From assembly GCF_000734895.2 (NCBI RefSeq), contig NZ_CP011382.1, positions 3,078,700 to 3,142,699 of the forward strand: a stretch of 64,000 nucleotides of DNA, in the 5' to 3' direction. This document shows positions 36,342 through 46,185 of this stretch, one piece after another; position 1 is the stretch's first letter, and every line of letters starts with the position of its first letter. Made by a program: the position numbers and the translations under genes. The notes below the pieces were generated by a model. The model was not told where the DNA came from. It did no database searches and worked only from the letters and a program-made list of their open reading frames with translations. Origin of the DNA: Calothrix sp. 336/3. GTDB lineage: Bacteria; Cyanobacteriota; Cyanobacteriia; Cyanobacteriales; Nostocaceae.

Positions 36342-37613
36342 TTAACTCTTACCCCTGACATTGACTGCGCTGCAAATAGCTTCCTCTCTCCCCACAAGAG
36401 AAATATAAGGTTGCTGAAGATACTGGGTTGCTGCGGCGATCGCGTCTTTGACTGTGACATCAGAGATTTGCTTTTGAAATTCCTGATCGAAGTTAATTCC
36501 TAATCCTAGGGTTTCATACCAACCATATAGTTGAGCAATTTGCCCATTTGTCTGTTTTCCTAGGGAATATTGCCCCAGAATTTTATTTTTTGCTGCTTGT
36601 AGTGCGTCTACTTCTAGGGTACTTTGCCAAAGTAAATCGACTTCGGTATGTAAACCTTCCAGGGCAATTTTTGTATTCTCTGGTGCTGTTCCCATATAGA
36701 CAACAAAACTAGCGGGGAAAAGTTTTGTGGGATAAAAAGCCGAAACTTCGTAAGCTAAACCTCGTTTTTCTCGCAACTCGACAAACAAACGACTAGAAAG
36801 TCCATTTCCGAGATAGGTTGCTAATAATTTCAACGCAGCATAATCAGCAGAAAATACTCCAGGAGCAAAATAACCTAACATCACAATGGATTGTTGTGTT
36901 TGTTGAGCTGTCAGTACTTGCCGTGGTTCTACGGTAATTTGATTAAAATTTAATACTTCTAATTCAGGAGAATTATTTTGCCAATCTCCAAAAATGCTGT
37001 TAACTAAGGTTTCTGCTTCCTCGGAGGTGATGCGACCCGCAATACTAATAACAACATTATCTGGACGAAAGTGGGTGTGATGGAAGTTAACTAAATCATC
37101 ACGGGTAAGTTTACTAACTGTATTTTCATATCCCAAGGCAGACATGGCATAGGGATGGTCTTGGTACATTGTATGACGCAGTTGGTCAAAGGCAACAGTG
37201 AAGGGATGTTCTTTTTGGGAGCGAATATCTTGCAGGGTGATACGTCGTTCGAGTTCGATTTGAGTTTCTGGAAAAGTTGGCGATCGCAAGATTTTTGCTG
37301 CTAATTCTAAAATCTCGGCAAAGTCACTAGTCACAGTCTTAACTGAGAGCAAAAAATAATCAGAGGATGCATCAACACCTAAACTTGCTCCCACAGACTC
37401 TACCTGTTCGGCAATTTCCATGCTAGAAAGTCCATAACATCCCTTTGTCAACACCGATGACAGTAAATGGGTTAAACCAGCTTGCTCACGCTTTTCGTAA
37501 CTACTTCCAGAGCGTAAAAAAATCTTGGCTGCAACGATATCTGCTGTGGGGTTCTCCGTTACTAGCAGGACAATACCATTATTTAATACAGTGCGATCGA
37601 TGTTGGGTGTCAT
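36342..37613 (-). CDS. M16-family peptidase-like protein, zinc motif lost
   Basis: 423 residues with the M16 two-lobe pattern: NGIVLLVTENPTADIVAAKIFLRSGSSYE, then HTHFRPDNVVISIAGRI, and the second-lobe blocks QQSIVMLGYFAPGV, LSSRLFVELREKRGLAYEVSAFY (the R/Y pair conserved in M16). The HxxEH zinc motif is replaced by HLLSS at 49-53, so it should be catalytically inactive. It follows the active M16 gene by 136 nt on the same strand; such pairs form heterodimers in which the inactive partner helps hold the substrate. Expected location is the cytoplasm or periplasm; no signal peptide is evident. Confidence 0.9.
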   Translation of the reverse strand: MTPNIDRTVLNNGIVLLVTENPTADIVAAKIFLRSGSSYEKREQAGLTHLLSSVLTKGCYGLSSMEIAEQVESVGASLGVDASSDYFLLSVKTVTSDFAEILELAAKILRSPTFPETQIELERRITLQDIRSQKEHPFTVAFDQLRHTMYQDHPYAMSALGYENTVSKLTRDDLVNFHHTHFRPDNVVISIAGRITSEEAETLVNSIFGDWQNNSPELEVLNFNQITVEPRQVLTAQQTQQSIVMLGYFAPGVFSADYAALKLLATYLGNGLSSRLFVELREKRGLAYEVSAFYPTKLFPASFVVYMGTAPENTKIALEGLHTEVDLLWQSTLEVDALQAAKNKILGQYSLGKQTNGQIAQLYGWYETLGLGINFDQEFQKQISDVTVKDAIAAATQYLQQPYISLVGREEAICSAVNVRGKS

Positions 37614-37749
37614 AGGATTGTGATGATTTATTCGTGGTTAGTCATTGGTGATACTCAGCTGCATTTCAAGGTAGGTAATGATGATTGAGTAAAGATGAAT
37701 AAATTTGTCTATTTATTGACTTACCTTTTGATGATTCACTGATAAATAT

Positions 37750-39045
37750 TTAAGATTTCATCACGGTTACAGCATAATTATCTGGTAGAAGATACTTCTG
37801 AGCTAATTTTTGCAGTTGTTGAGTATCAAAAGATAGAATTTTGTCTGTATATTTCATTGCTAAATCGGCGTGGGCAATGGTGCTGTAATATCCATAAAGT
37901 CCAGCGAGTTGATTGGGAGTTTCCGTAGAAAAAGCAAACTCATTGCACAATAATCTTTGAGCACGATTTAATTCCGCTTCTGTAATTCCCTGAGTCTGCA
38001 AGCTATCTAAATGGAAACGGATTGCAGATTCCACACTTTCAATATCCTCTGGTTCCAACCAAGCAGAGATGGTAAATAAGCTGGATTCTTTTTGTAGGGA
38101 AATATTACTACAAATTCCCTGAACTAATTGTCTTTCTTCTCGTAAATCTCGCATGAGACGGGAGGTTCTTCCCTCTGCGAGTAACACCGATAGTAAATCT
38201 AAACCGTAGGCATCATCTAATTTTTCCACGCCGGGGGCAGTCCATGCCATCATGATCCTGGATTGTTCCAGTTGTGGTAATGATAACTCTTGGCGGCGAA
38301 TCTCGGTGATTTGGGGTTGGGGAATGGTTTCCCGTAGTGGACATGAAACCCCAGGTGCGCGAAAATCACTAAAGGCTTGGTTAACTAATTCCGCAGCTTG
38401 TTCTTGAGCAATTCCCCCAACCAACACTACCGTCATATTTTCCGGTTGGTAGTGATTTTGGTGAAAACAACGCATTGCTTCTGGTGACTGCTGCATTAAG
38501 TCATGAACTGAACCTAGTACCGATCGCCCATAGGGATGGTATTCATAGACGTTATTAATCAGAGATTGAAATCCTAACCAATCAGGATCGTCCTCTGCTT
38601 GGCGAATTTCCTCTAAGACGACATCCCGTTCGCGGATAAACTCATCATCGGGTATAGCTGCATTCAAGAGCAAGTCTGCTAGGTGTGGTAGGGTTTCGCT
38701 GACAAAAGGTGTGGCGGTTGTCAGGGAATAATGGGCATAATCATAACTGGTTGCAGCATTACTCATTCCCCCTCGACTTTCAATCTGATAGTCAAAAGCT
38801 CCCGGTGCTAGGTTCGCTGTACCTTTAAATATCATATGTTCGAGAAAATGAGCCATCCCAAACCAGGGTTTTGGCTCTGCGTTGCTACCAGCACCTACCC
38901 AAATGTCCGCTACCACCACAGGGGTTGCAGGAATTTCTTGATGAATAAGAGTTAAACCGTTGCTGAATGTTAAAACCGCAGCTGGAAACACAGTTATGAT
39001 TTTGTTTTGATAAGAATTTTTCTGATTGTACGCACAAGTGGGCAC
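37750..39045 (-). CDS. M16-family zinc metallopeptidase (active subunit)
   Basis: 431 residues. The zinc motif is HFLEH at 66-70 (MAHFLEHMIFKGT), with the distal Glu in the DVVLEEIRQAEDDPDW region; the family blocks GGMSNAATSYDYAHYSLT and RTSRLMRDLREERQLVQGI are present. Degrades peptides in a closed chamber with its partner. The start is uncertain: the frame opens with GTG at 39045, but homology begins only near FPAAVLTFSNGLTLI (residue 20), so the start may lie 10-19 codons further in. Upstream gene of an M16 pair. Confidence 0.93.
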   Translation of the reverse strand: MPTCAYNQKNSYQNKIITVFPAAVLTFSNGLTLIHQEIPATPVVVADIWVGAGSNAEPKPWFGMAHFLEHMIFKGTANLAPGAFDYQIESRGGMSNAATSYDYAHYSLTTATPFVSETLPHLADLLLNAAIPDDEFIRERDVVLEEIRQAEDDPDWLGFQSLINNVYEYHPYGRSVLGSVHDLMQQSPEAMRCFHQNHYQPENMTVVLVGGIAQEQAAELVNQAFSDFRAPGVSCPLRETIPQPQITEIRRQELSLPQLEQSRIMMAWTAPGVEKLDDAYGLDLLSVLLAEGRTSRLMRDLREERQLVQGICSNISLQKESSLFTISAWLEPEDIESVESAIRFHLDSLQTQGITEAELNRAQRLLCNEFAFSTETPNQLAGLYGYYSTIAHADLAMKYTDKILSFDTQQLQKLAQKYLLPDNYAVTVMKS

Positions 39046-39928
39046 AATTTTGAAATGTTAGCTTGAATTTCTTCCCTCGTTAGAATCAATTTATACAAAA
39101 TGCCAATTTCCCGGTATCAAGATGAGTAATGAGTAATAAGTAATGAGTAGTGATCTATCTTTTATCACTTTCGGGAGAGAATAATCTGAAAAGTTTACAG
39201 CTTTACTGAGTAATAAAATTACATCAATTTTTCTTGGTGCAAGATGTGTGTCAAGAAAAAAGCTTTGGCTTTTGGTTTGGAACTTACCCCCATTTCTGAC
39301 TCAACGTAATGTGTTTCTTGAGAGTTAACCGTAACTTCTCCTGCTTGAATCAGGTGTTGTGCCAAAGTATGAGAAGTACAGAGTTTTTTTCTACGAGTAA
39401 AGTATCGAGTCTTTGTTTTGCCAATTTCTTGCCGTCACTTGCTTTTGTATATATTTTAGATCGCATATATTTCGATCAATAAATATATCTGGCTCTTCCG
39501 TAGGTGTTATGCCAAACTTGAAACTCTAATTCGAGATTTACCTTTAATAGCAAGGCTTTTGGGAACTTTTAAGCTTTATTTTGTTCCAAAGGCTTAAAAT
39601 CCGATTTTAAAAGCTATCTTTCTTGTCCAGTAATGAATTTGAGCTATTTTATAAGCATTTTTAGCATAACAAGTAATGAAGAACCATATCTCTTAATTGT
39701 TCCCCAGTTGTTGGCAAGTTTTTTGGAAGTGGTTTTTCGATACCTGCGATCGCAAATGCCTTATTTTTTCTACTTATTGTCTAATTACGTACGAATTTCT
39801 TTATCAAAAATTTATTTATACATCTATTTTTGCAAAGATATCTTGAAAATGCTAGCTATTGTGAGAAATAGTATCATTATCATTTTAAATGATTGTAGTA
39901 AAAGCTACATTACTCAGGTACTACGGCG
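39046..39928. other. 883-bp intergenic region
   Basis: Divergent between the M16 operon and the acyltransferase. It holds a GAGTAAT tandem tract (39123-39149), is otherwise AT-rich, and has no recognised RNA. A 180-codon open frame across its right part (39633-40175) overlaps the acyltransferase out of phase and looks spurious. Confidence 0.45.
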
Positions 39929-41059
39929 ATGCTTCTCGATCGAAATTTATTTGCAAAAGAACAAAAACAAATCAAACTACAAATCAAAGTGGCTCGAAAT
40001 TTCGCAGAACTCGAACCCCACGCAGATAGTTGGAATCGGTTGGCTTTTGGAAGTCTCCAACAATTGCCGATGTCTTCCCATGCATGGGTATCGTCCTATT
40101 TCGAGCATTATTTGGCACAAAATGAGTCCTGGGTATGTTTGTTGGCTTTTCAAGATTCGGAATTGGTGGGTGTGATGCCATCAGTCGCCAAAACCTGGAA
40201 TTTGTTGGGGTTGAAGGTATCCGTTTTGGGTTTGCGACAATCGTCACAAAGTTGTTCGGTTGACATACTGGCAAAACCGGGTTTAGAAAATATCGTCATT
40301 CCAGCTTTGGTAGAAAAAATGGTGGAATTGTATCCGCGTCAAATTGGGATAGTGTTCGATCGATTGCCGGAAAATTCTCCCACGATCGCAGTTTTTGAGG
40401 AGTTAGCAAATTTTACTTTGATAAAAGAATTTGACAGTGTGGGTGCTTATATCCCTATTGGTAATGATTTTGCGAAATATCGATCGAATTTGAGTGGAAA
40501 TTTTAGAAGCAATCTCAATAAAGCTAATAAGAAATTACATGCTTTGGAAAATGCGAACATCAATTTTATTAATGGTAAAGAAGCAACCGCAGAATATCTT
40601 ACCCAACTGGTAGAAGTGGAAGCCAAAAGTTGGAAAGAAGATGTCGGAACTGCGATAATCAATTGCCCACAAGCGCTCGCATTTTATCGAAGTCTGTGCC
40701 AGCGACTTTCGAGTGCGGGATTTTTGGAATGGCAAATATTGACAGCAGAAGGAAAGGCGATCGCGGTGAATTTGGCGGTTCGTCTCGAGCGATTAGTTTT
40801 AATTTGGAAGTTGGGTTACGATGCGAGCTACTCGAAATGTTCTCCGGGAAGTCTTTTGCTCGAAGAAGCGGTGAAATTGGCTTGTGAATCTCCCGATATC
40901 GATGAAATTAATTTTATGACCGACCATTCCTGGTATGACAATTGGAAAATGGAAAAGCGCCAATATTATTATTTGAGGTTATACAGCCATAAATCTCCAT
41001 TTTCAATGTTGGGATATATGATTTGGAATCTACGTCGAAAGTTGCGAAAAATATTTTAA
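39929..41059 (+). CDS. GNAT-fold acyltransferase, FemAB/CelD-like
   Basis: 376 residues. The C-terminal half carries the acetyltransferase pattern of the CelD/BcsL group: NLSGNFRSNLNKANKKLHA (about 185-203), the VEAKSWKED block, WQILTAEGKAIAVNLAVRLERLVLIWKLGYDASYSKCSPGSLLLEEAVKLA (about 267-317) and INFMTDHSWYDNWK. These enzymes transfer acyl or aminoacyl groups, often during exopolysaccharide or glycoconjugate synthesis; the substrate here is unknown. Codon use looks unlike neighbours, with many TCG and CGA codons, which hints at acquisition. It stands alone and has a terminator. Confidence 0.85.
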   Translation: MLLDRNLFAKEQKQIKLQIKVARNFAELEPHADSWNRLAFGSLQQLPMSSHAWVSSYFEHYLAQNESWVCLLAFQDSELVGVMPSVAKTWNLLGLKVSVLGLRQSSQSCSVDILAKPGLENIVIPALVEKMVELYPRQIGIVFDRLPENSPTIAVFEELANFTLIKEFDSVGAYIPIGNDFAKYRSNLSGNFRSNLNKANKKLHALENANINFINGKEATAEYLTQLVEVEAKSWKEDVGTAIINCPQALAFYRSLCQRLSSAGFLEWQILTAEGKAIAVNLAVRLERLVLIWKLGYDASYSKCSPGSLLLEEAVKLACESPDIDEINFMTDHSWYDNWKMEKRQYYYLRLYSHKSPFSMLGYMIWNLRRKLRKIF

Positions 41060-41095
41060 CTTTGGTATTTCAATCCTACCCGCATCTTAAAAAAT

Positions 41096-41130
41096 AAAAG
41101 CTCTCCAATGATTTCCACGGAAGAGCTTTT
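41096..41130 (+). terminator. bidirectional terminator after the acyltransferase
   Basis: AAAAGCTCT/AGAGCTTTT 9-bp stem with a 17-nt loop. The + strand ends in TTTT; the minus strand ends in TTTTATTTTTT, so it could also serve purK read from the other side. Confidence 0.7.
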
Positions 41131-41383
41131 ACTGTAATTTTAATTTGACCGCAACGCCGTTTTACCTAAGTTTTTGACCTGGATAAACCAGGGGGGATCC
41201 GTTTTTTTTCGCTTAAAGTTTCCGAGTACAAGCTCGGTTTACTGCCGCGAAAATTCCTTGGTTCCCTTATTCTTAAAGACATAGATCAAAAAACTTGATG
41301 GCAGTCACCAACGTTGCAGTACAACTTGAATCTATTATAACTTGCAAAAATGATGTTGTGTATGTCCAATTGCAAAATATTTC

Positions 41384-42532
41384 TTAACTGGAATGGGGGT
41401 ACCAGATAGACTCAATTTTGCGGGCGATCGCCAATGCGGTTTCCCGGTTTGGCTCATCTAATAAAACCGTGACATGACCTAGCTTGCGTCCTGGGCGGGA
41501 TGTTTTTTTCTCGTACCAATGGACGTAGGCTTGGGGAATTTGGGCAATTTGCTGACGCTGATGGCTATAGTCACTCTCAGAGGTTTCATAGCCCAGCAAG
41601 TTTACCATGACAGCCCCGGGAAAAGTCAAGCCCGGATTGCCCAAAGATAGACCAGAAACTGCTCGCAGTTGTTGCTCGAATTGGGAAGTGTGGCATCCAT
41701 CCAGGGAAAAATGTCCAGAATTGTGGGTGCGGGGAGCGATTTCATTGACTAATACTTTCCCTTCTGCGGTGAGGAATAACTCAATTCCCAAAACCCCGAC
41801 GAATTCTAGTTTATCTAATAGAATCCCGGCAATTTCTGTAATTTCTCTAGCAATTTCTGGAGTCACGTCTGCTGGAGCAATGACACGCCGACAAACTTGC
41901 TCTTGCTGTTGAGTTTCGACTACGGGATAGGTGATGATTTCCCCATTGACAGAACGGGCTGCTATGATAGCTAATTCCCTCACAAAGGGCACATATTCTT
42001 CGACTAAAAATAATGATTTTTGGTCTTGATTTTTCCGCCTACTTGTGTTTGCAAAATCCTGCCATTGTGCCTGATGAGAAATAATATAGGTGCCTTGTCC
42101 ATCGTAACCATGGCGACGGGCTTTTATAACAATGGGAAAAGTGAGATTTTCTGTTGTGGTGATTGCTTCTAACGGTTGAAAAGACGGTACTGGCAACCCT
42201 AATTTTTGTAAATAACAGCGTTGGTGGTATTTATCTAACAGTGGTGCTAAAGCTGCTAGGGGGGGACGGAAACACACACCGGATGTTTCTAGGGCGGATA
42301 ACCCTGGTAAATCGACAAATTCGTTCTCGAAAGTAATGATATCGCACAGACTAGCTAATTTATCTGTGGCAGATGCATCATCTACTGCGGCAAACACAGT
42401 ATCCTGGGCAATGGCAACAGCTGGATCCCCAGGATTAGGGGTTTGGATGACTAATTCTAACCCCAATTTTGTGGCGGCACTACCCATCATTCCAGCTAAT
42501 TGTCCGCCACCGATAACACCAATACGCTTCAT
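41384..42532 (-). CDS. purK: N5-carboxyaminoimidazole ribonucleotide synthase
   Basis: ATP-grasp enzyme of purine synthesis: converts AIR, ATP and bicarbonate to N5-CAIR. 382 residues from the ATG at 42532, preferred over a TTG two codons upstream. KRIGVIGGGQLAGMM is the N-terminal signature, followed by DIITFENEFVD, PPLAALAPLLDKYHQRCYLQKLGLPVP, VIKARRHGYDGQGTY, LVEEYVPFVREL and VNEIAPRTHNSGHFSLDGC. All core blocks are present. Its ATG overlaps the TGA of the pentapeptide-repeat gene (ATGA), so the two are translationally coupled. purE is not nearby. Confidence 0.96.
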   Translation of the reverse strand: MKRIGVIGGGQLAGMMGSAATKLGLELVIQTPNPGDPAVAIAQDTVFAAVDDASATDKLASLCDIITFENEFVDLPGLSALETSGVCFRPPLAALAPLLDKYHQRCYLQKLGLPVPSFQPLEAITTTENLTFPIVIKARRHGYDGQGTYIISHQAQWQDFANTSRRKNQDQKSLFLVEEYVPFVRELAIIAARSVNGEIITYPVVETQQQEQVCRRVIAPADVTPEIAREITEIAGILLDKLEFVGVLGIELFLTAEGKVLVNEIAPRTHNSGHFSLDGCHTSQFEQQLRAVSGLSLGNPGLTFPGAVMVNLLGYETSESDYSHQRQQIAQIPQAYVHWYEKKTSRPGRKLGHVTVLLDEPNRETALAIARKIESIWYPHSS

Positions 42533-43020
42533 TTGCAACCTAAAGACTCACGAGTATCCGCACCAGTTTTTGAGTTTATCCCCTTGGCGATCGCGCATAA
42601 TTCTTTGATTTGCGCTCCATCCAAAATTGCATCTGTAAAGTCTGCACCCTCGATATTTACGCCTGTAAATATGGCTCGCAGTAACAGAGTTTCTCGCAAA
42701 ATGGCATCACTTAAATCCGCACCTGTTAAGTTTACCTGATCTACTAGGGCATTGCTCAAGTCCGCACCATGTAATTTTGCCTGTGTCATCACCGATGCAC
42801 TCATTACCGCACCTCGCAAGTCAGTACCTGCAAAGTTTACGAGTTCCATATTAGCGTTAGAAAATTCTGATGCTTGTAAACTTTCTCCCGAAAAATCCCG
42901 ACGACTCAGCTCCGCATTACTGAAGGAGAGGGGGTGAGTCCAGTCAGCTAATGCTGGTGGATTCCAACTCAGGAAAAAGACTGCCAAAACTAAGACTAAT
43001 GTCTGTCGCCACAATACCAT
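42529..43020 (-). CDS. exported pentapeptide-repeat protein
   Basis: 163 residues. A signal peptide (1-25, hydrophobic LVLVLAVFFLSW, cleavage near PALA-DW) precedes tandem A(D/N)LXX repeats (about 35-140; NANMELVNFAGTDLRGAVM, KLHGADLSNALVDQVNLTGADLSDAIL) that form a right-handed quadrilateral beta-helix. The C-terminus has two Cys (about 143 and 162) that could form a disulfide, as in thylakoid-lumen pentapeptide proteins. Lumen or periplasm is likely; function unknown. It is upstream of and coupled to purK, with no known link to purine synthesis. Confidence 0.9.
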   Translation of the reverse strand: MVLWRQTLVLVLAVFFLSWNPPALADWTHPLSFSNAELSRRDFSGESLQASEFSNANMELVNFAGTDLRGAVMSASVMTQAKLHGADLSNALVDQVNLTGADLSDAILRETLLLRAIFTGVNIEGADFTDAILDGAQIKELCAIAKGINSKTGADTRESLGCK

Positions 43021-43163
43021 ATTTGTGTTCTCAGTGATATGCTTTTTTCGGCTGGATGGTGAATTGTCTCAAGACAAACACAAAAAATTGACCATGTTGT
43101 AAACAAGCATACTCTTTTTGGGAATCCTAGAAAGGAGAAGTCCTGTTTTTCTATTGGTTAACC

Positions 43164-43964
43164 ATGTCAACTTCTATATTTTTTGCCCAAACTGCGTCAT
43201 CCAAGGCAAAAAAAACTGTGCAGCAGATTTCTGTTGCAGAAACGCAATTTCAGCAAATGCCACCATTTCTTGTGGCAACCTGTGGTGGACTTGCCTTTGT
43301 CGTAGTTGTTTTAATTATTTATGGCAAGGTGCAGATGGACAAGTTACAAAAAAAACTCAAGTTTGAAAAATTTCGAGCCAAAGAATTAGAGAAAAAATTT
43401 AAACTTGCCCTAGAAACGATTCACAAAATGGAGAGGAACCCCGATTTAATTAACTCGCGGGAATTCAACCTCGACTATTTGCGGATGCGGATGTCGGAGG
43501 AAGTATTTCACTTTGCGATCGTCAATCAAATTAAAATTAGAATTAAGGATAAAATTTCTCAAGCATTGCGTCCTACCCAAGTCAATCAAGGTGTTGTTGG
43601 GGTTGCGGGGACTGGGAGACAAGTGGATGAAATTTTTGATGTGGAATATGAAACGGGGGCACCACCAAATATTAGTAAAAGGGTTTTATTCCGGATTCAA
43701 ATTCGTTTAATGAAACTGCCAACCCAAGCAACATCGGCGACAATTAGTCAAATTATTGATTGTGTGGAAACCTATCTCAGTCCCATGGATGAAGAGGATA
43801 ATTGGCAACCCACAATTCAAGGACGTGTAGCATATATGCATTGGGATCAAAAAGCTAAACCTACACCTTTATTAGTCTTAGAACAGTCTAATGAGGGAGT
43901 AAATGTGACTTTTCGTACCAGTCGCCAGGGGAATGCTACGCCAAGTAAAAATTTATTCAAGTAA
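43164..43964 (+). CDS. membrane protein with coiled coil, unknown function
   Basis: 266 residues. One membrane helix (about 36-54, LVATCGGLAFVVVVLIIYG) is followed by a Lys/Glu-rich coiled coil (56-90) and a folded C-terminal domain (about 95-255) with EFNLDYLRMRMSEEVFHFAIVNQIKIRIKDKI and a QPTIQGRVAYMHWDQKAKPTPLLVLEQSNEGVNVTFRT end. I recognise it as the kind of conserved protein seen in cyanobacteria but know no function. It is divergent from the pentapeptide-purK unit and convergent with devA. Confidence 0.78.
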   Translation: MSTSIFFAQTASSKAKKTVQQISVAETQFQQMPPFLVATCGGLAFVVVVLIIYGKVQMDKLQKKLKFEKFRAKELEKKFKLALETIHKMERNPDLINSREFNLDYLRMRMSEEVFHFAIVNQIKIRIKDKISQALRPTQVNQGVVGVAGTGRQVDEIFDVEYETGAPPNISKRVLFRIQIRLMKLPTQATSATISQIIDCVETYLSPMDEEDNWQPTIQGRVAYMHWDQKAKPTPLLVLEQSNEGVNVTFRTSRQGNATPSKNLFK

Positions 43965-44019
43965 TTAGGGAATAAAGAACGATTATTACTGTTTCAGGGT
44001 GTTCAATTCTCAAATCAGG

Positions 44020-44721
44020 TTATTGTAATTTAGTTTGAGATTGACGGGCAAGGATACCATCTTCCATTTCTAAAATGCGGTCGGCAATATCTAAAATACG
44101 ATTGTCGTGAGTTACTAATAAAATAGAAGTACCTTGGTCTTTAGCTAAACGCTGCATAATTTCTACCACATCTCGTCCAGATTGTTTATCTAGTGCTGCG
44201 GTAGGTTCATCGGCTAAAACTAGGGGTGGAGTGTTGACTAAAGCTCTGGCGATCGCGACTCTTTGTTTTTGTCCTCCAGACATACTATCGGGAAAATAAT
44301 TAACTCTTGTTCCTAAACCTACAGAGCGCAGAATTGCCTCTGATTTGCGAATTGCTTCTCTCTGAGAAATATTTTTATTTAACTCTACTGCCATTTGCAC
44401 ATTTTGTCTGGCACTGAGAAATTCTAAGAGGTTATGTGCTTGAAAAATATAACCAATTTTGCGCCGACAATTAACTAATTTAGTTTGACTGGCACGATAT
44501 AATTCATCACCTAAAAATCGTAAACTACCTTCTTGTACTGACCTTAATCCCCCAATTAAACTTAATAAAGTAGTTTTTCCTGAACCAGAGGGACCTGTCA
44601 TAATTACAATTTCCCCTGGATAAATATCCATATTAATATCGAACAAAATTTGTTTTTTCAGAGCGCCTTTACCATAATAGTGATTCAGATTATGAATGGA
44701 GATAACTGGTTGTGGTTGCAT
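44020..44721 (-). CDS. devA: DevA-like ABC exporter ATPase
   Basis: 233 residues from the ATG at 44721 (MQPQPVISIHNLNHYYGKG); the longer frame to 44835 overlaps devC with non-homologous sequence. Walker A GPSGSGKTT, signature MSGGQKQRVAIARAL, Walker B PLVLADEP and the H-loop THD are intact, in the MacB/LolD style. In Nostoc the DevBCA pump exports heterocyst glycolipids through TolC; several paralogous sets exist, so the cargo of this one is not certain. It lies 47 nt after devC in a devB-devC-devA operon. Confidence 0.9.
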   Translation of the reverse strand: MQPQPVISIHNLNHYYGKGALKKQILFDINMDIYPGEIVIMTGPSGSGKTTLLSLIGGLRSVQEGSLRFLGDELYRASQTKLVNCRRKIGYIFQAHNLLEFLSARQNVQMAVELNKNISQREAIRKSEAILRSVGLGTRVNYFPDSMSGGQKQRVAIARALVNTPPLVLADEPTAALDKQSGRDVVEIMQRLAKDQGTSILLVTHDNRILDIADRILEMEDGILARQSQTKLQ

Positions 44722-44768
44722 ATTGCTGAAATAATTATGATTGGGTAGTTGTCGGGAAAAATAGGAAT

Positions 44769-45977
44769 TTAGAAAATATCTGCGGGGTCTGCATAACGTA
44801 ATTTCTTCACGGCGATCGCCCCGGAAATGAAACACATAATAATTGTCAATATTAAGACTTGGAAGCTTCTTAATGCACTCATATATATAGGTAATAGTGT
44901 CGCTTCTCTGGCAGTTTTATAGAGCAGCATAGAAACAAAAAATCCAGGAATATATCCTAATAAAGCGAGAATAAAAGCTTCTTGCAGTATCACGATTAAC
45001 AAATATTTTTGTGTATATCCGATAGCTTTTAAGGTCGCATATTCCACTAAATGGTCTGCAACTTCTGTATATAAAATTTGATAAACAATCACGGTTCCAA
45101 CAATAAAACCCATAATTGTTCCCAGGGTGAAAATGAAACCAATGGCAGTACTAGTTGCCCAAAAAGTCCTTTCCTTGTTGATATACTGTTCCTTGGTTAA
45201 AACTAAAATATCAGAGGTGAAATACTTTCTCAGTTCCTCTGCAACTTCATCCGCATTATATCCAGGTTTCAATTTAATTAAACCTAGGTCAATTAATCCC
45301 TGCTGTCGAATCGGAAATAAGCGTAAAAAATTAATATCGCTAGTAATTAAATTTCCATCTGCACCGAAAGATGTACCTAAATTAAACAGTCCACCTACTG
45401 TTACAAGTCTTCTTCTGACTTCCGCAGTGACTATTTTACCTGACTCAAAATCTTTGACAATGGGACCATATTCTGTACGAGAAGACCTATCAAATAAGAC
45501 AACATCTGATAATTTGATTTTATCGATATTTTCCTTTAATCCAGGTAAATCTAAAATGTCATTTTCAGGATTAATCCCAATAACTAATAGGTTACGCGGA
45601 ATTCCGGTGACTGGATTTTTCCAACTTGTATAATCAATATAAACTGGAGAAACAGAAGCAACAGATTTTAAATCCATGGCTCGATATAAGCGCCTTTGAG
45701 AAATTGGTTTCATGGAAAGTAAGGCGCTAGATTGAGGATTAATTAAAACAATATCTCCTTTTAAACTAGTATGAAATCTGACGTTACTAAAATAGAGAGA
45801 ATCTTGGAATCCTAATTGCATAAACATAAGGATATCCGCAAAGGCAATACCAGCCAAGGCAACAGCAAGGCGGGTTTTCTCACGTTTTAGTTGTAGCCAA
45901 GCTAGGGGGATTTTATCATTGAGATTGAAAATATCTGGCAGGATTTGTCGCAGTTGAGAAAATAGTCGCTTCAGCAT
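44769..45977 (-). CDS. devC: DevC-like ABC exporter permease
   Basis: 402 residues with the MacB/FtsX-type layout: one N-terminal membrane helix (about 35-57, LAVALAGIAFADILMFMQLGF), a large extracytoplasmic domain (about 60-275), then three C-terminal helices (about 278-300, 325-350, 370-390). The N-terminus PLAWLQLKREKTRLAVALAGIAFADILMFMQLGF is typical of DevC. It is the second gene of devB-devC-devA, 208 nt after devB. Confidence 0.92.
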   Translation of the reverse strand: MLKRLFSQLRQILPDIFNLNDKIPLAWLQLKREKTRLAVALAGIAFADILMFMQLGFQDSLYFSNVRFHTSLKGDIVLINPQSSALLSMKPISQRRLYRAMDLKSVASVSPVYIDYTSWKNPVTGIPRNLLVIGINPENDILDLPGLKENIDKIKLSDVVLFDRSSRTEYGPIVKDFESGKIVTAEVRRRLVTVGGLFNLGTSFGADGNLITSDINFLRLFPIRQQGLIDLGLIKLKPGYNADEVAEELRKYFTSDILVLTKEQYINKERTFWATSTAIGFIFTLGTIMGFIVGTVIVYQILYTEVADHLVEYATLKAIGYTQKYLLIVILQEAFILALLGYIPGFFVSMLLYKTAREATLLPIYMSALRSFQVLILTIIMCFISGAIAVKKLRYADPADIF

Positions 45978-46185
45978 ATGATGTGATAATAGTTAACCAA
46001 GGTCAGCCGTGAAATAGAAAGAATGAAATTTATTGATCCAAATATATCTATCTTTTGTTGGAAAAATCATTAAAAGCATCTAACTCTGATAATTACTTAT
46101 CAAGAATATCAAGCGTAACTACACAAATAGATAAGCAAAAAAATAGGAATAAATTCTCAACACAATTTACCCCAATGCCAAACTA

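Noticed and set aside
39633..40175. 180-codon plus-strand frame before the acyltransferase
   Set aside because: Overlaps the acyltransferase out of phase for 247 bp, has Ile/Tyr/Ser-biased AT-driven composition and no ribosome-binding site.
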